Shown here: piece after piece, positions 22,512 through 29,900 of the stretch
How positions within the stretch are numbered: position 1 is the stretch's first letter
Layout: each line of letters starts with the position of its first letter
DNA from: Scenedesmus sp. ARA3
Taxonomy: Eukaryota; Chlorophyta; Chlorophyceae; Sphaeropleales; Scenedesmaceae
Direction of reading: 5' to 3'
DNA: 64,000 nt
Assembly: GCA_004335835.1 (NCBI GenBank)
Contig: RWJK01000755.1
Coordinates: 1-64,000 of the forward strand
Made by a program: the position numbers and the translations under genes
Notes under the pieces: model-generated
The model's input: the letters and a program-made list of their open reading frames with translations, nothing else
What the model was told of the DNA's origin: nothing
The model's database searches: none

Positions 22512-23116
22512 AGAGGGGCTCCGGAGCAGTGTTTGCCAAGGAGGATGCTCCAATGCCTGAAGAGGTGGCAGCAACTAAACTCGATCTCACGGCTGCTGCC
22601 GCTGCTGCTGCTCCTTCCACCTTTTGCTGCTGCTGCAGAGGGGCTCCGGAGCAGTCTTCTGCAAGGAGGATGCACCAATGCCTGAGGAGGTGGCAGCAGC
22701 TAACTCAATCTCACCGCTGCTACCGCTGCTGCTGCTCCTTCCTATTTTTGCTGCTGCTGCTGCTGCTGCTGCTGCAGAGGGGCTCCGGAGCTGTCTTTGC
22801 CAAGGAGGATGCACCAATGCCTGAAGAGGTGGCAGCAGCAAAACTCCATCTCACCGCTGCTGCCGCTGCTGCTGACCCTTCTGTCCTCTGCTGCTGCCGC
22901 TGCTGCTGCTCTTTTCTTCTTTTGCTGCTGCTGCAGAGGGGCTCCGGAGCAGTCTTCCGCAAGGAGGATGCACCAATGCCAGAAGAGGTGGCAGCAGCAC
23001 TGCATGAGTCAAACATGCCAGGCCCAGCTGCAGGCTGGAAGTTCCAGCCGCTGTTCAAACCACAGCAGCAGCCAGAGGCGCCGCCCCGCAGGCAGCCGGC
23101 CACGCGAGGGTTTTAG
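11694..23116 (+). CDS. HYDA: [FeFe]-hydrogenase with full accessory Fe-S cluster domain
   Basis: Catalyses reversible H2 formation from reduced ferredoxin, in the plastid in known green algae. Exons: 11694-11950, 12557-12647, 12869-12985, 13454-13531, 14091-14229, 15148-15272, 15503-15638, 16103-16189, 16569-16735, 17453-17521, 17884-17951, 18333-18400, 19401-19480, 19910-20095, 20761-20907, 21325-21411, 22937-23116; 693 aa minimum. N-terminus [20 protein letters not shown] is an organelle presequence. A [2Fe-2S] domain follows ([13 protein letters not shown], then VCLVEVD and CC), then the His-ligated 4Fe-4S motif [14 protein letters not shown], two 4Fe-4S motifs ([23 protein letters not shown]) and the H-cluster motifs [18 protein letters not shown] and [15 protein letters not shown]. 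The small-subunit-like end is KLYADELG...[10 protein letters not shown]. Ser replaces the usual Ala in the third motif. Up to nine extra 51-nt exons may be included before the terminal exon. Confidence 0.93.
12731..12795 (+). repeat. Copy of hydrogenase exon 3 5' half
   Basis: GTGGTGCACACTGTCACGGG...AACCACCCAAAGAACTGCATG follows a TCGTAG acceptor and repeats the start of exon 3 (12869), including the His codon of the HPEDC motif. It then loses the Cys-x2-Cys sequence. It lies 138 bp upstream of the real exon. Confidence 0.9.
13398..13453 (+). repeat. CTG run directly before hydrogenase exon 4
   Basis: An almost pure CTG tract of about 50 nt ends CTGCCAG at the exon-4 acceptor. It is the entire polypyrimidine-like region of this intron end. 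Similar tracts stand before exon 2 (12517-12553), exon 8 (16033-16085) and exon 16 (21280-21320). Confidence 0.93.
13532..13665 (+). repeat. Tandem copy of hydrogenase exon 4
   Basis: Exon 4 ([21 protein letters not shown], one residue over the quoting limit in full, ends YDQ at 13531) is repeated near 13598-13660 as [20 protein letters not shown], followed by GTGAGC. The copy keeps its donor and lies about 129 bp downstream. Confidence 0.92.
13955..14878 (+). repeat. Tandem copies of the hydrogenase 4Fe-4S exon 5
   Basis: An acceptor-side copy at 13955-14002 repeats the start of exon 5 (CCCGCCATCAAGCTGGACCT...AAGTGCATCAAGTGCAGC-like) and breaks off after the second cluster Cys. Three donor-side copies follow the real exon (14091-14229), ending at 14423, 14663 and 14878. 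Each reads ACCTGCGAGGAG...CACATCGGCTTCTACCACG and is followed by GTGGGT, GTAAGT and GTGCGT. The GTAAGT after 14663 is a better consensus donor than the real GTGAGT. Confidence 0.93.
15780..16020 (+). repeat. Copies of hydrogenase exons 7 and 8 with a CTG tract
   Basis: GGGGCTCAAGCGGCTCGGTT...GTGTTTGAAACAG then GTGGGC (about 15781-15821) repeats the end of exon 7 ([13 protein letters not shown]). After a CTG tract (15886-15937), CATTGCTGCTGCCTGACCAT...GAGGGCCTGGAGCTGCTTCC (about 15941-15988) repeats the start of exon 8 (16103) with a one-base shift. Confidence 0.88.
16324..16418 (+). repeat. Decoy copy of the H-cluster exon (TSCFPTW)
   Basis: After an acceptor at 16321-16323 this copy of exon 9 reads in the correct phase through [20 protein letters not shown] to an in-frame TGA at 16416-16418. 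The second cysteine of the TSCCP motif, an H-cluster ligand region, is Phe here. A second, more decayed copy is near 16452-16510. The real exon starts at 16569. Confidence 0.9.
16830..17140 (+). repeat. Two donor-side copies of hydrogenase exon 9
   Basis: AGCAGCTGCAAGAGCCCGCAGCAGATGATG...TGCAACAACCTGCAG then GTTTGT recurs ending at 16933, and a shorter form ends at 17139 (AACCTGAAG then GTTTGT). The real exon ends at 16735 with the same GTTTGT donor. The intron sequence right after the donor (GTTTGTGGTT) is duplicated as well. Confidence 0.9.
17329..17645 (+). repeat. Copies flanking hydrogenase exon 10
   Basis: An acceptor-side copy at 17329-17372 (CCAGAGGACGTGTGCATTGT...ATGCCCTTCAGC) replaces the Cys of IMPC by Phe. 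A donor-side copy at about 17597-17641 (ATGCCTTGCACGGCCAAGAAGC...CCCGAG then GTCAGC) follows the real exon at 17453-17521. A copy of the end of exon 11 (ACGCGCGAGCTGGGGCGCAT) lies at 18047-18075. Confidence 0.9.
18692..19400 (+). repeat. Seven-member acceptor array of hydrogenase exon 13
   Basis: Copies of the exon start (GCGCTGGTGTGCTGTTTGGC then AACACGGGCGGCGTGATGG) begin at 18692, 18814, 18929, 19052, 19174 and 19275, all directly after TGCAG. The true exon starts at 19401. Periods are 101-126 bp. Upstream copies diverge after the GGVM codons into GCAGAGTGCTAACACCTGCG or similar and have no obvious donor. The intron motif CTGGCCGTGCTGCCTTGCAA is repeated with each copy. A donor-side copy of the same exon ends at 19723. 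Confidence 0.95.
19724..20350 (+). repeat. Copies flanking hydrogenase exon 14
   Basis: An upstream copy near 19733-19850 holds GTCCACGGCCTCAAGGG and CTGCAGCTGCAGCTGGACGG. Two downstream copies of the exon's 3' part (GTGTGCAGCGGCGTGGTCAA, CKLV/RKLF variants) lie near 20164-20217 and 20298-20350. The real exon is 19910-20095. Confidence 0.9.
20430..21110 (+). repeat. Copies of hydrogenase exon 15 with TTTGACC-rich intron units
   Basis: Two upstream copies of the intron end plus exon start precede the real exon at 20761: CCCCTGCAGGTTACGTTCGCC... at about 20487 and GCCGCAGGTAATGTCCTGCC... at about 20641. Each unit carries several TTTGACC/TTGACCAA motifs. Downstream, parts of the exon's end recur at 20965-20990 (AAGGACCCGCGGATCAAGG) and 21039-21095 (CGCATCGACAGCAACATGCA). 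Confidence 0.85.
21615..22936 (+). repeat. Array of nine 51-nt exon copies before the terminal hydrogenase exon
   Basis: Copies start at 21615, 21751, 21901, 22028, 22195, 22339, 22514, 22639 and 22778, with the terminal exon's own copy at 22937. All follow (CTG)nCAG or GATGCAG and encode [17 protein letters not shown] or near variants. Seven of the nine end GAG then GTGGCA or GTAGCA, a possible phase-0 donor; the copies at 21751 and 22028 have lost it. Introns between copies would be about 70-125 nt and consist mainly of GCAGCAGCTAACTCAATCTCACCG plus CTG repeats. If every intact copy were spliced in, the protein would carry a 17-residue tandem repeat. Confidence 0.92.
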
Positions 23117-23560
23117 ATAGGGACATGTGGCCAGGGGTTTTGGGTGGGAGTGTCAGCCGCTGTTGAGGCTGCAGCAGCAGCCAGAGGTGCCGCCCCGCAG
23201 GCAGCCGGCCACGCGAGGGTTTTAGATGGGACATTTGGCCTAGGGTTTTGTCAGGAGGTTCCAGCAGCCGCTGTTTGATCTGCAGCAGCAGCCAGAGGCG
23301 CCGCCACGTCAATAGCCAGCCACGCGAGGGTTTTAGGTGGGACATGTGGCCTAGGGTTATGGGTGGCAGCTCCAGCAGCCGCTGTTTGATCTGCAGCAGC
23401 AACCAGAGGTACCGCCATGCCGGCAACCGGCCACGCGATGGTATTAGCCGAAGCTGCTGCCCAGGGTTTTGTGTGGGTTCATTAGCCTTGGCTGTTTGAA
23501 CACAGCAGCAGTTGGAGGTGCCGCCGCGCTGGCAGCTGGGTGCGTGAGGGTTTGTGATGA
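23040..23560 (+). repeat. About 108-bp tandem repeat across the hydrogenase stop codon
   Basis: Five diverging units begin near 23040, 23149, 23256, 23366 and 23477. The first encodes the C-terminus ([20 protein letters not shown], stop 23114-23116); the rest are 3' UTR. Each has CAGCCGCTGTT, CAGCAGCAGCCAGAGG, GCCACGCGAGGGTTTTAG and a TAGGGTTTTG-type motif. Similarity falls steadily to the last unit. Confidence 0.92.
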
Positions 23561-25449
23561 TAAGGCCAGCTAGGATGTTGTGGGCAGTCCTGGTGTTGCT
23601 GTGCCAGCAGGCGGGCGCTTGCGTTGCCACCATACCAGCAGCAGAGTATGCCTAGAACGGATGTGCATGGAATGTTGCTGTGTGATGTGGGTTTTATGGT
23701 GGCTGCACTGCTGCGCTGGAGAGTGTATTGAGGGTGTGCAGCAGTAGTGTGTTTGTGGAAGCAGCACCATCAGCCAGACGCATAGTTAGTGAGGGTTATA
23801 CAACAGCAACAGCAAGTTACACACGTAGATGCATGAATTGCGACAGTGAATGTTCTTTCGCTTGTTACTCACTACTCCCTACTCCTTGCCTCAGAGGTGA
23901 TATTGTACAATGGCAATCTTTGTAACATCCAATGGAGCTGCAGCTGAATGGGTGTGCGCACCTGCTGCTGCTGTTGTTCACTTCATCAAAACCTGTAGTG
24001 GTGTGTGGTCATTTTGACCTTAGTTTGCATTCTCGTAGGCTGGCAGGAGGTTCTCAGTGGTGTGCTGATCAGCTGTTGTGAAGGTGGGCTGGGCGGCTCC
24101 TGCAGCGCTATCCTGCACACTCCCTGCTGCTGCAGATCCTGCAGGACACGTACGGTACAGTGACTGTGATGCTCATGTTCCTGCAAGGTACAACTGTGCC
24201 AGCAGGGACTGCTTGCTGTTTTTGCGCCAAAACCTACTGAGGATGAGCCATTATGAGCATGCATAGTTGCAGGCCCAGCCCTTGTGGTGCACTTCCAAGC
24301 ACTGCCCACTGCATTACAGCATTACAGACAGTGACCAAGGTGTTCCTGCAAGATCAAACTGCATCCTGCAGGCATTCCTGCTGTTTTCCCCCTATCCGGC
24401 TGAGCAAATGGAGCATGCAAAGTCGCAGTACTCACCCCTTCTGGTGCATGTTGACTGCGTTTGGCCAAATAGTATCAGTGTGTTGATTGTTTACACTTGC
24501 TGAGCTGCCGTCTGGCAGGCTGCAATGCCCTAGCATGAATTATTGTGGTGTGCTGGTGGTGTGGTGCTGCACACAATCTTGTTGCAAAAGACGTGTGGGT
24601 GTGTGCACACCAGACTGTGCCTTGAGTTGGCACACACAGTGTATAAGGTTGCTGTGCATGTTTGTTTGAACTTGTGCAATTGACTTCACCTTCTTGCACC
24701 GTGAAATCTGCGCAACGTGTGGTCATCACTGTGGTGTCACAGCGCTGTGGTGGTAGGCGTGAACTTCAAGTTCACGGTGAAGTTCACCCGAAGGCAGGTG
24801 GTGCGAGCGGCAGCATATGCTTGTTGTGCATGTGTGCCATCCAGGACACAAATGTCTTCTATTTATGCTCTGGTTTGAACTTCCACTCTGAGGGCTGTGA
24901 ATCCGGCACAGTTGGCAGACATGGCAGCTGTATTGGTGGATGCAGGTGACAGCAAGCCCACCATGCACTTCATGTTCTTTTCGCAACAGTCCCATCAGGC
25001 CTCAACGGCGTCTCTTCTCAAGGATACAGATGTAGAGATGTAGAACGGAGTCAATACTGTACACGCATGGCAAGCTGTACGGCTCTGGATGCCTGCTGCA
25101 TGTAGCACAGGCCCTGTGCCAGCAGCCTGTGACTGTTACTGTGCTCCGCTTCTGATGTGTGTTCGGTGGCGCCCGCTGCATGCATCGTCACTGTATCGTA
25201 TAAACCTGCCTTAGGCTTTATTCGCTGCTGAGCTCGAGTCTGTGACAAGCCGAGCGGGCCACCTGCTGCTGGTGTGCAACCCGCTCCGTGCTATCCTTCA
25301 ATCAACATTATCCTGCGCAGACTGCTCATACGCGGCGTAGCGCACCGAGCTGCATCCTTTTGCTCTAAAGTACTCGACCTTGGACTGCTGCCCGTTGAGT
25401 GCGTAGATCGCTGCGCTGATTTAGTATTCACAAATTAAGCACCCTTAGC
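23561..25449 (+). other. Hydrogenase 3' region and possible small gene 24122-25043
   Basis: A TGTAA at 23921-23925 may end the hydrogenase transcript. Further on there are exon-like pieces on the + strand: GACACGTACGGTACAGTGAC...CTGCAAG then GTACAA near 24140-24187, a related segment about 190 bp on, GVNFKFTVKFTRRQ at 24757-24797 followed by GTGGTG, and an open segment reading NPAQLADMAAVLVDAG that runs to TAG at 25041-25043. They resemble coding exons but I could not join them in one frame, and I recognise no family. Confidence 0.28.
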
Positions 25450-27339
25450 ATGGCCCCTTACGCCCTGCACACGGCAGCCGGAGAAGGTCGCTTGGATCTT
25501 GTGCAGCAGTTGCTGGGCTCTGGAGCTTCTGTGGCAGCTAGAGATGCCAGAGGGCAGACACCACTCCACCATGCAGCAGAGAACGGCCACGCAGATGTCG
25601 TGCAGCTGCTGCTAGGCAGCAGCGAGTCAGTGGCAGCAGCAACAGACTCAACAAGGACAACAGCACTCCACCTGGCAGCCTGGAAGGGCTATGCTGATGT
25701 TGTGCAGCTGCTGCTCGGCTGTGACACGTCAGTGGCAGCAGCAGCAGAATCAAGAGGTCTTACAGCACTCCACATTGCAGCCTGGTCAGGTCATACCCAG
25801 GTTGTGCAGCAGCTGCTGGATATTGGCGTGGCAGTGGCAGCAGTAGCAGCAGATCCACCTGGTGCTACACCACTGCACCTGGCAGCCCTTCACGGCTCTG
25901 CCAGTGTTGTGCAACTGTTGCTGGACAACGGAGCAGCAGTGGCAGCAGCAACTTCAAGCGGCCTAACGCCGCTGCACCTCGCATCTAGGCGTGGCCATGG
26001 CGCCGTGGTGCAGCTGCTTCTTGATTGTGGTGCAGCAGCGGCAGCAGCAGATGCGAAACAAGAAACGCCGCTGCACCATGCAGCCTCGAATGGCCACGGT
26101 GAGGTTGTGACGCAGCTGCTGGACAGGGGTGCATCAGTGGCAGCCAAAACTGTTACTGGCTTCACAGCACTGCACGATGCAGCGGTAAAAGGCCACATCT
26201 ATGTGGTACAGCAGCTTCTGGACAGGGGGGCATCACTGTCAGCGTTGACTGCACAGGGCCAGACACCGCTGCACGTTGCAGCCCGATATGGCCATAGCGC
26301 AGTAGTGGAGCTGCTGCTAGACAAGGGAGCAGCATTAGGAGGTGCTGCTGAGGGCACTTCAGCAGCAGCCGCAGCTGCGCGTGAGTCGCCGGGCTACTCA
26401 CCGCTGCACACTGCAGCGGCAGGTGGCCTTGCCAATGCTGTGCAGCAGCTGCTGGACATCAAAAGCAGTGGCAGCAGTGGCAGCGGTGATATTGATCACA
26501 GCTGGGCTAGCAGTCCTAGCTATTCAAGCAAGTCCCCTGTCTACTCCCCAGGATCACCAGCTGCAGCGGAGCAGCGTTCCACTGGCTACTCATTGCTGCA
26601 CGCTGCAGCGGAAGGTGGTCATGCTGCTGTTGTGCAGCTGCGCGGGGACAGGGGCGCAGCATTTGATGCGTCAGGTCAAGAAGGCAGGACACTACTGCTG
26701 CTTGCAGCTGCAGCAGATGGGCAGGGTGCAGCTGCATTAGTGCGGCTGCTGCTGGACAGGGGTGTGGCAGCGACAGCAACCTGGGGCAGCCGCACAGCAC
26801 TGCACAAAGCAGCCGAAGCAGGCAATGCCGCTGTTGTGCGGCTGCTGCTGCAGAGAGGTGCGGCAGTTGCAGCTGCAACCTGGTATGATAACTACTTTTC
26901 GTATGGGGGGAACAGCACAGCACTGCATATTGCAGCAGACAAAGGCCATGCCGATGTCGTGCAGGTGCTGCTCGACTTTGGTGCACCAGTAGCAGCAGCA
27001 GATGATGATCGAAGCTGGACGCCACTGCGCATAGCCTTCGCCCACAGCACGTCTCGTGTTGCTGGGCGGTTTCTTGAGCAGCAGCATGTTGGTCGGCGGT
27101 TTGACGTGCTTGCGGCGCTTATAACTGCCATGACACCCATGCACGCAGATCTAGTTAAGGAGGCCGCTGCCAAACGAAGTGCTGCTTGGTTTGAACAAGG
27201 CTCTGGCACGGCTGATTGCAGCCAACAGGGCGCAGATGCAGCAGCAGCAGGAGCAGCTGGAGAGGGACAGGGCAGAGCTGGCTGCAGACCGTGCAGCAGC
27301 TCAGGCGTTGCTGGTGGCTGCACGTTCGAGTTAGAATAG
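25450..27339 (+). CDS. Ankyrin-repeat protein, single exon
   Basis: 629 residues without introns. From residue 4 there are nine contiguous ankyrin repeats of about 34 aa with the usual TPLHxAAxxGHxxVVQLLLDxGA pattern (e.g. QTPLHHAAENGHADVVQLLL), a Ser/Gly-rich linker near 345-380, then about five more repeats to about residue 540. An Ala-rich segment (SVAAA) links the repeats, as in many chlorophyte ankyrin proteins. Such proteins are general interaction scaffolds; the partner is unknown. The end is odd. In the next frame, from about 27190 to TAG at 27332-27334, the sequence reads NRAQMQQQQEQLERDRAELA, a clear coiled coil, whereas the annotated frame ends in low-complexity Ala/Gly/Ser/Cys. 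A one-base indel near 27155-27200 is likely. The ATG is the only sensible start. Confidence 0.88.
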   Translation: MAPYALHTAAGEGRLDLVQQLLGSGASVAARDARGQTPLHHAAENGHADVVQLLLGSSESVAAATDSTRTTALHLAAWKGYADVVQLLLGCDTSVAAAAESRGLTALHIAAWSGHTQVVQQLLDIGVAVAAVAADPPGATPLHLAALHGSASVVQLLLDNGAAVAAATSSGLTPLHLASRRGHGAVVQLLLDCGAAAAAADAKQETPLHHAASNGHGEVVTQLLDRGASVAAKTVTGFTALHDAAVKGHIYVVQQLLDRGASLSALTAQGQTPLHVAARYGHSAVVELLLDKGAALGGAAEGTSAAAAAARESPGYSPLHTAAAGGLANAVQQLLDIKSSGSSGSGDIDHSWASSPSYSSKSPVYSPGSPAAAEQRSTGYSLLHAAAEGGHAAVVQLRGDRGAAFDASGQEGRTLLLLAAAADGQGAAALVRLLLDRGVAATATWGSRTALHKAAEAGNAAVVRLLLQRGAAVAAATWYDNYFSYGGNSTALHIAADKGHADVVQVLLDFGAPVAAADDDRSWTPLRIAFAHSTSRVAGRFLEQQHVGRRFDVLAALITAMTPMHADLVKEAAAKRSAAWFEQGSGTADCSQQGADAAAAGAAGEGQGRAGCRPCSSSGVAGGCTFELE

Positions 27340-27505
27340 CCGCAGACGGGCCTGAGGGTTGCAATCTCTGCGAATGCTTTGTTAATCCAGGATGGATCTG
27401 TGGACCTGGTGTATATTCTTGCCAGCAACTGTGATTGCCGCGGCATCTGGGTATCCAGGTGTTTATTTTGTGTGTGTCTTCCTGTATACATCTGGCCTTG
27501 CTATT

Positions 27506-27546
27506 TCAGTTGCTGTAATAGGGTACTACCCTATTACAGCAACTGA
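27506..27546. promoter_or_regulatory. Perfect 41-nt palindrome containing TGTAA
   Basis: Two 20-nt arms (left arm TCAGTTGCTGTAATAGGGTA) are exact reverse complements around a single C. The left arm carries TGTAA at 27514-27518, the usual algal polyadenylation signal, about 180 nt after the ankyrin stop. It could mark the 3' end of this transcript or be a transposon footprint; the sequence alone does not decide. Confidence 0.75.
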
Positions 27547-28650
27547 GGGACTGAGGATGCAGTGCACTTGCAATGTGCGTGCTTGCTGCGTGTTGCTTTG
27601 TTTGCTGTTGAGCTATTGAGTTGAGTTGAGTTGCGTTGAGTTGAGCTGCAGCCTGCAGCTGCTTGATGGGATTAGCTGATGGGTGGTGTATGACGCACTG
27701 AACTCATTGTGTGTAGCGGCATCAGTGCAATATTCAGTTTCATCTGTGAAGCTATGGGATGTGTGCGGCCCCGATGATTGGCCCTGTGGGTAGGCTGCTT
27801 TAGTTGCAGAGCAAGGTAGTTGCGAAAGTCACGGTGTTCACAATAGTAAGCAAGGTAGTTGTGAAAAGCACGGTGTGTACGGCAGTACATGCACTACAAT
27901 GTACACAAAGGCAGTACATGTTCCACATGGACTTGCTGTGTGCCTCGTACATATGTATGTGAAACAATAGTATGGACGAATTGTCTATCAGATGAACGTC
28001 TGGATGCAGCTGATGTTGTACCATGCCAGTGTTTTGGAACTGCATCAGGGCAGCACTGTTGTGCACTGCAGCAGCACTGACTCAGTGCCTAGGAGGCAGC
28101 TGCAGTCCTGCAAGCCCTAGTTTGCTGCAATGGACACTCCTGGCGCTGCACGCCGCTGCTCCGTTGCCTTCAGCTGTTTATATACAATGATTGGTTGCAT
28201 CATGACTGCATGCGCAACATCGATCACCAATTGGAGCCACTGCATGCTTCTGCACCACCACCGTGTCCCACCTTCTGAGGCCGCCCCATGTACCCCTGAT
28301 GAAGCAAAGTGAATGTAATAATGTTGAATAAAACAGATGAATATGATAAGGGACGAAGGGCTTGAATAAGGCAGTCTACATGTTGCGTACCAACATGCAA
28401 TTTGAAAAATGTTAGCTAGGTCTCATCACCACTTCCTTCCGGCCTTGATGGTCTGGGTGCGCAGCATGACCAGTCCCATTGCGATCCGTGATTTCTGCTT
28501 TTGAGTGCACGACTTCGTTCATGCTCCGTTCAGCTACACCTGAAGGTACTTCCAGCAGCATCCAAGCTTGGACTCGGACGATCCCAGGCATACCTCGAGA
28601 GCTACATAGCTGGCTGCCTCTTCATATAACTTTAGATCTGAAGTTGCATT
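27547..28650. other. Intergenic region between the two ankyrin genes
   Basis: Contains a (TTGAG)n-like microsatellite at about 27620-27645 and two similar GCAAGGTAGTTG(C/T)GAAA segments at about 27810 and 27850. No coding exon is supported. The last 200 bp should include the promoter of the second ankyrin gene. Confidence 0.4.
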
Positions 28651-28935
28651 ATGGCCTCACTGCATGACGCAGCCCGCGATGGTCATGTGGAGCTTGTGCA
28701 GCAGTTGCTGAACTCTGGAGCTCCTGTGGCAGCAGCAGCAGGCTTCACGCGCCGAACAGCACTCCACATGGCAGCTGAGGGTGGCCATACCGATGTTGTG
28801 CAGCTGCTGCTGGACACTGATGAGTCAGTGGCAGCAGCAACAGATTATGACGGACTCACAGCATTGGACATGGCAGCCTTGCGGGGCTATGCGAGGTTGT
28901 GCACCCGCTGCTGCCCTTCAGTGCATCAGCGGTAG
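28651..28935 (+). pseudogene. Short ankyrin-repeat gene, probably frameshifted
   Basis: The frame begins MASLHDAARDGHVELVQQLL, close to the start of the 25450 gene, and has two full ankyrin repeats (TALHMAAEGGHTDVVQLLLD, then TALDMAALRGYA). At about 28890 the expected YAEVVxxLL continuation moves to another frame (GAGGTTGTGCACCCGCTGCTG), as if one base were lost after TATGC. The original frame stops at 28933-28935, while the shifted frame stays open to 29336 through an Ala/Lys-rich stretch. It is either a real one-base deletion, a sequencing error, or an unrecognised intron. Calling it a pseudogene is inference; a truncated 94-aa product is possible. Confidence 0.55.
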
Positions 28936-29154
28936 CAGCAGCAGCAAAAGGAGCTGCAGCAGCAGCAGCAGAAGCAGCAAGGGAAAACGGCCACCTGGAC
29001 AGGCCGTGGGGAAGGCAGTTTGCAGGAACAGGTCCTGCAGGAGGGCTGTGGCTTGGGAGGGCAGCCACAGAGCTGCGGTTCAGCAAATTACCAATGTCGC
29101 AGCTGGCTACAGCAGGTGGCATCCTGGGTGCTCTCCTGTATTGTTGCCGCTGTG

Positions 29155-29900
29155 GCTGTATGCAGAGCATCCGCTGCAGTGGTGATGGTAAGCAGATGAT
29201 GCGTGCTGGCAATGCATTGCACCACAGTGATGGTGTTCTGACGCCTGCTATACAGGATGGTTTTTGCAGCATGCACTGCATTTGCTGCATCGCAATCACA
29301 TGGGTCTGGCAGCTGGTGCATGCTGGCGGCATGTGATGAATTGTGGTGATGCGCTGCAGCGCAGTATGGCTCCAAACCTGCATATGCCGCGCATGCGCTG
29401 CACTGCAACGCTTTGTTGCAGCAGCTGGTGGCATGCTGGTGGCATGTGCTGCAGTGCAGCATCATTGATTGTTGAAGGAACAGCTGGTGCATGCTGTGTG
29501 TGTGCTGCGTTGTACGAAATTGTTGGGGCCGCTGACGCATGCTGGCGGCATGCTGCATTGCATTGATGTGGCTGCAGCAGCTGATGCCTGCTGGCGCTGG
29601 GAATGCGCTGCAGTTCAGTACAGTTTCAGCAGCTGCGAATGCCGTGCACGTTCTACACAAGCTCTGCATCACAGTGAGGTGTTCCAGTGGCTGGTGCATG
29701 CAAGTGGCATGCACTGCATTGCAGTGATGCGGCTGCAGCAGCTGGTGCATGCTGGCGCTGAGAATGCGCTGCAATGCAGCATGAATTCATCAGCTGTAAA
29801 TGCTGCACATCAGCTGCATTGCAGTGATGTTGTTCCGGCGGCTGGTGCTTGCCAGGTTCCGGCGGCTAATATGTGCTGCATTACGTTATGTGGCTGCAGC
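29155..29900 (+). repeat. Degenerate repeat rich in GCTGGTGCATGCTGGCGGCATG
   Basis: Variants of CAGCTGGTGCATGCTGGCG followed by GCTGCATTGCAGTGATG recur at about 29190, 29311, 29423, 29482, 29535, 29580, 29690 and 29742. Spacing is irregular (about 45-120 bp). Open frames on both strands here (Met/His/Cys-rich) follow the repeat and are not called. Confidence 0.65.

Noticed and set aside
21782..22685. Long open frames through the hydrogenase 3' array (217, 212 and 196 aa, poly-Cys/Leu/Ala, both strands)
   Set aside because: CTG repeats are open in all frames; the frames are held open by microsatellites, and the conserved signal is the 51-nt exon in one frame only.
11694..23116. Reading the exon copies as separate hydrogenase pseudogenes
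   Set aside because: Copies lie within introns in exon order and phase beside their parent exon, not as independent full-length copies.
26516..27025. 169-aa minus-strand frame inside the ankyrin gene
   Set aside because: Antisense shadow of ankyrin codons (His/Leu/Cys-rich).
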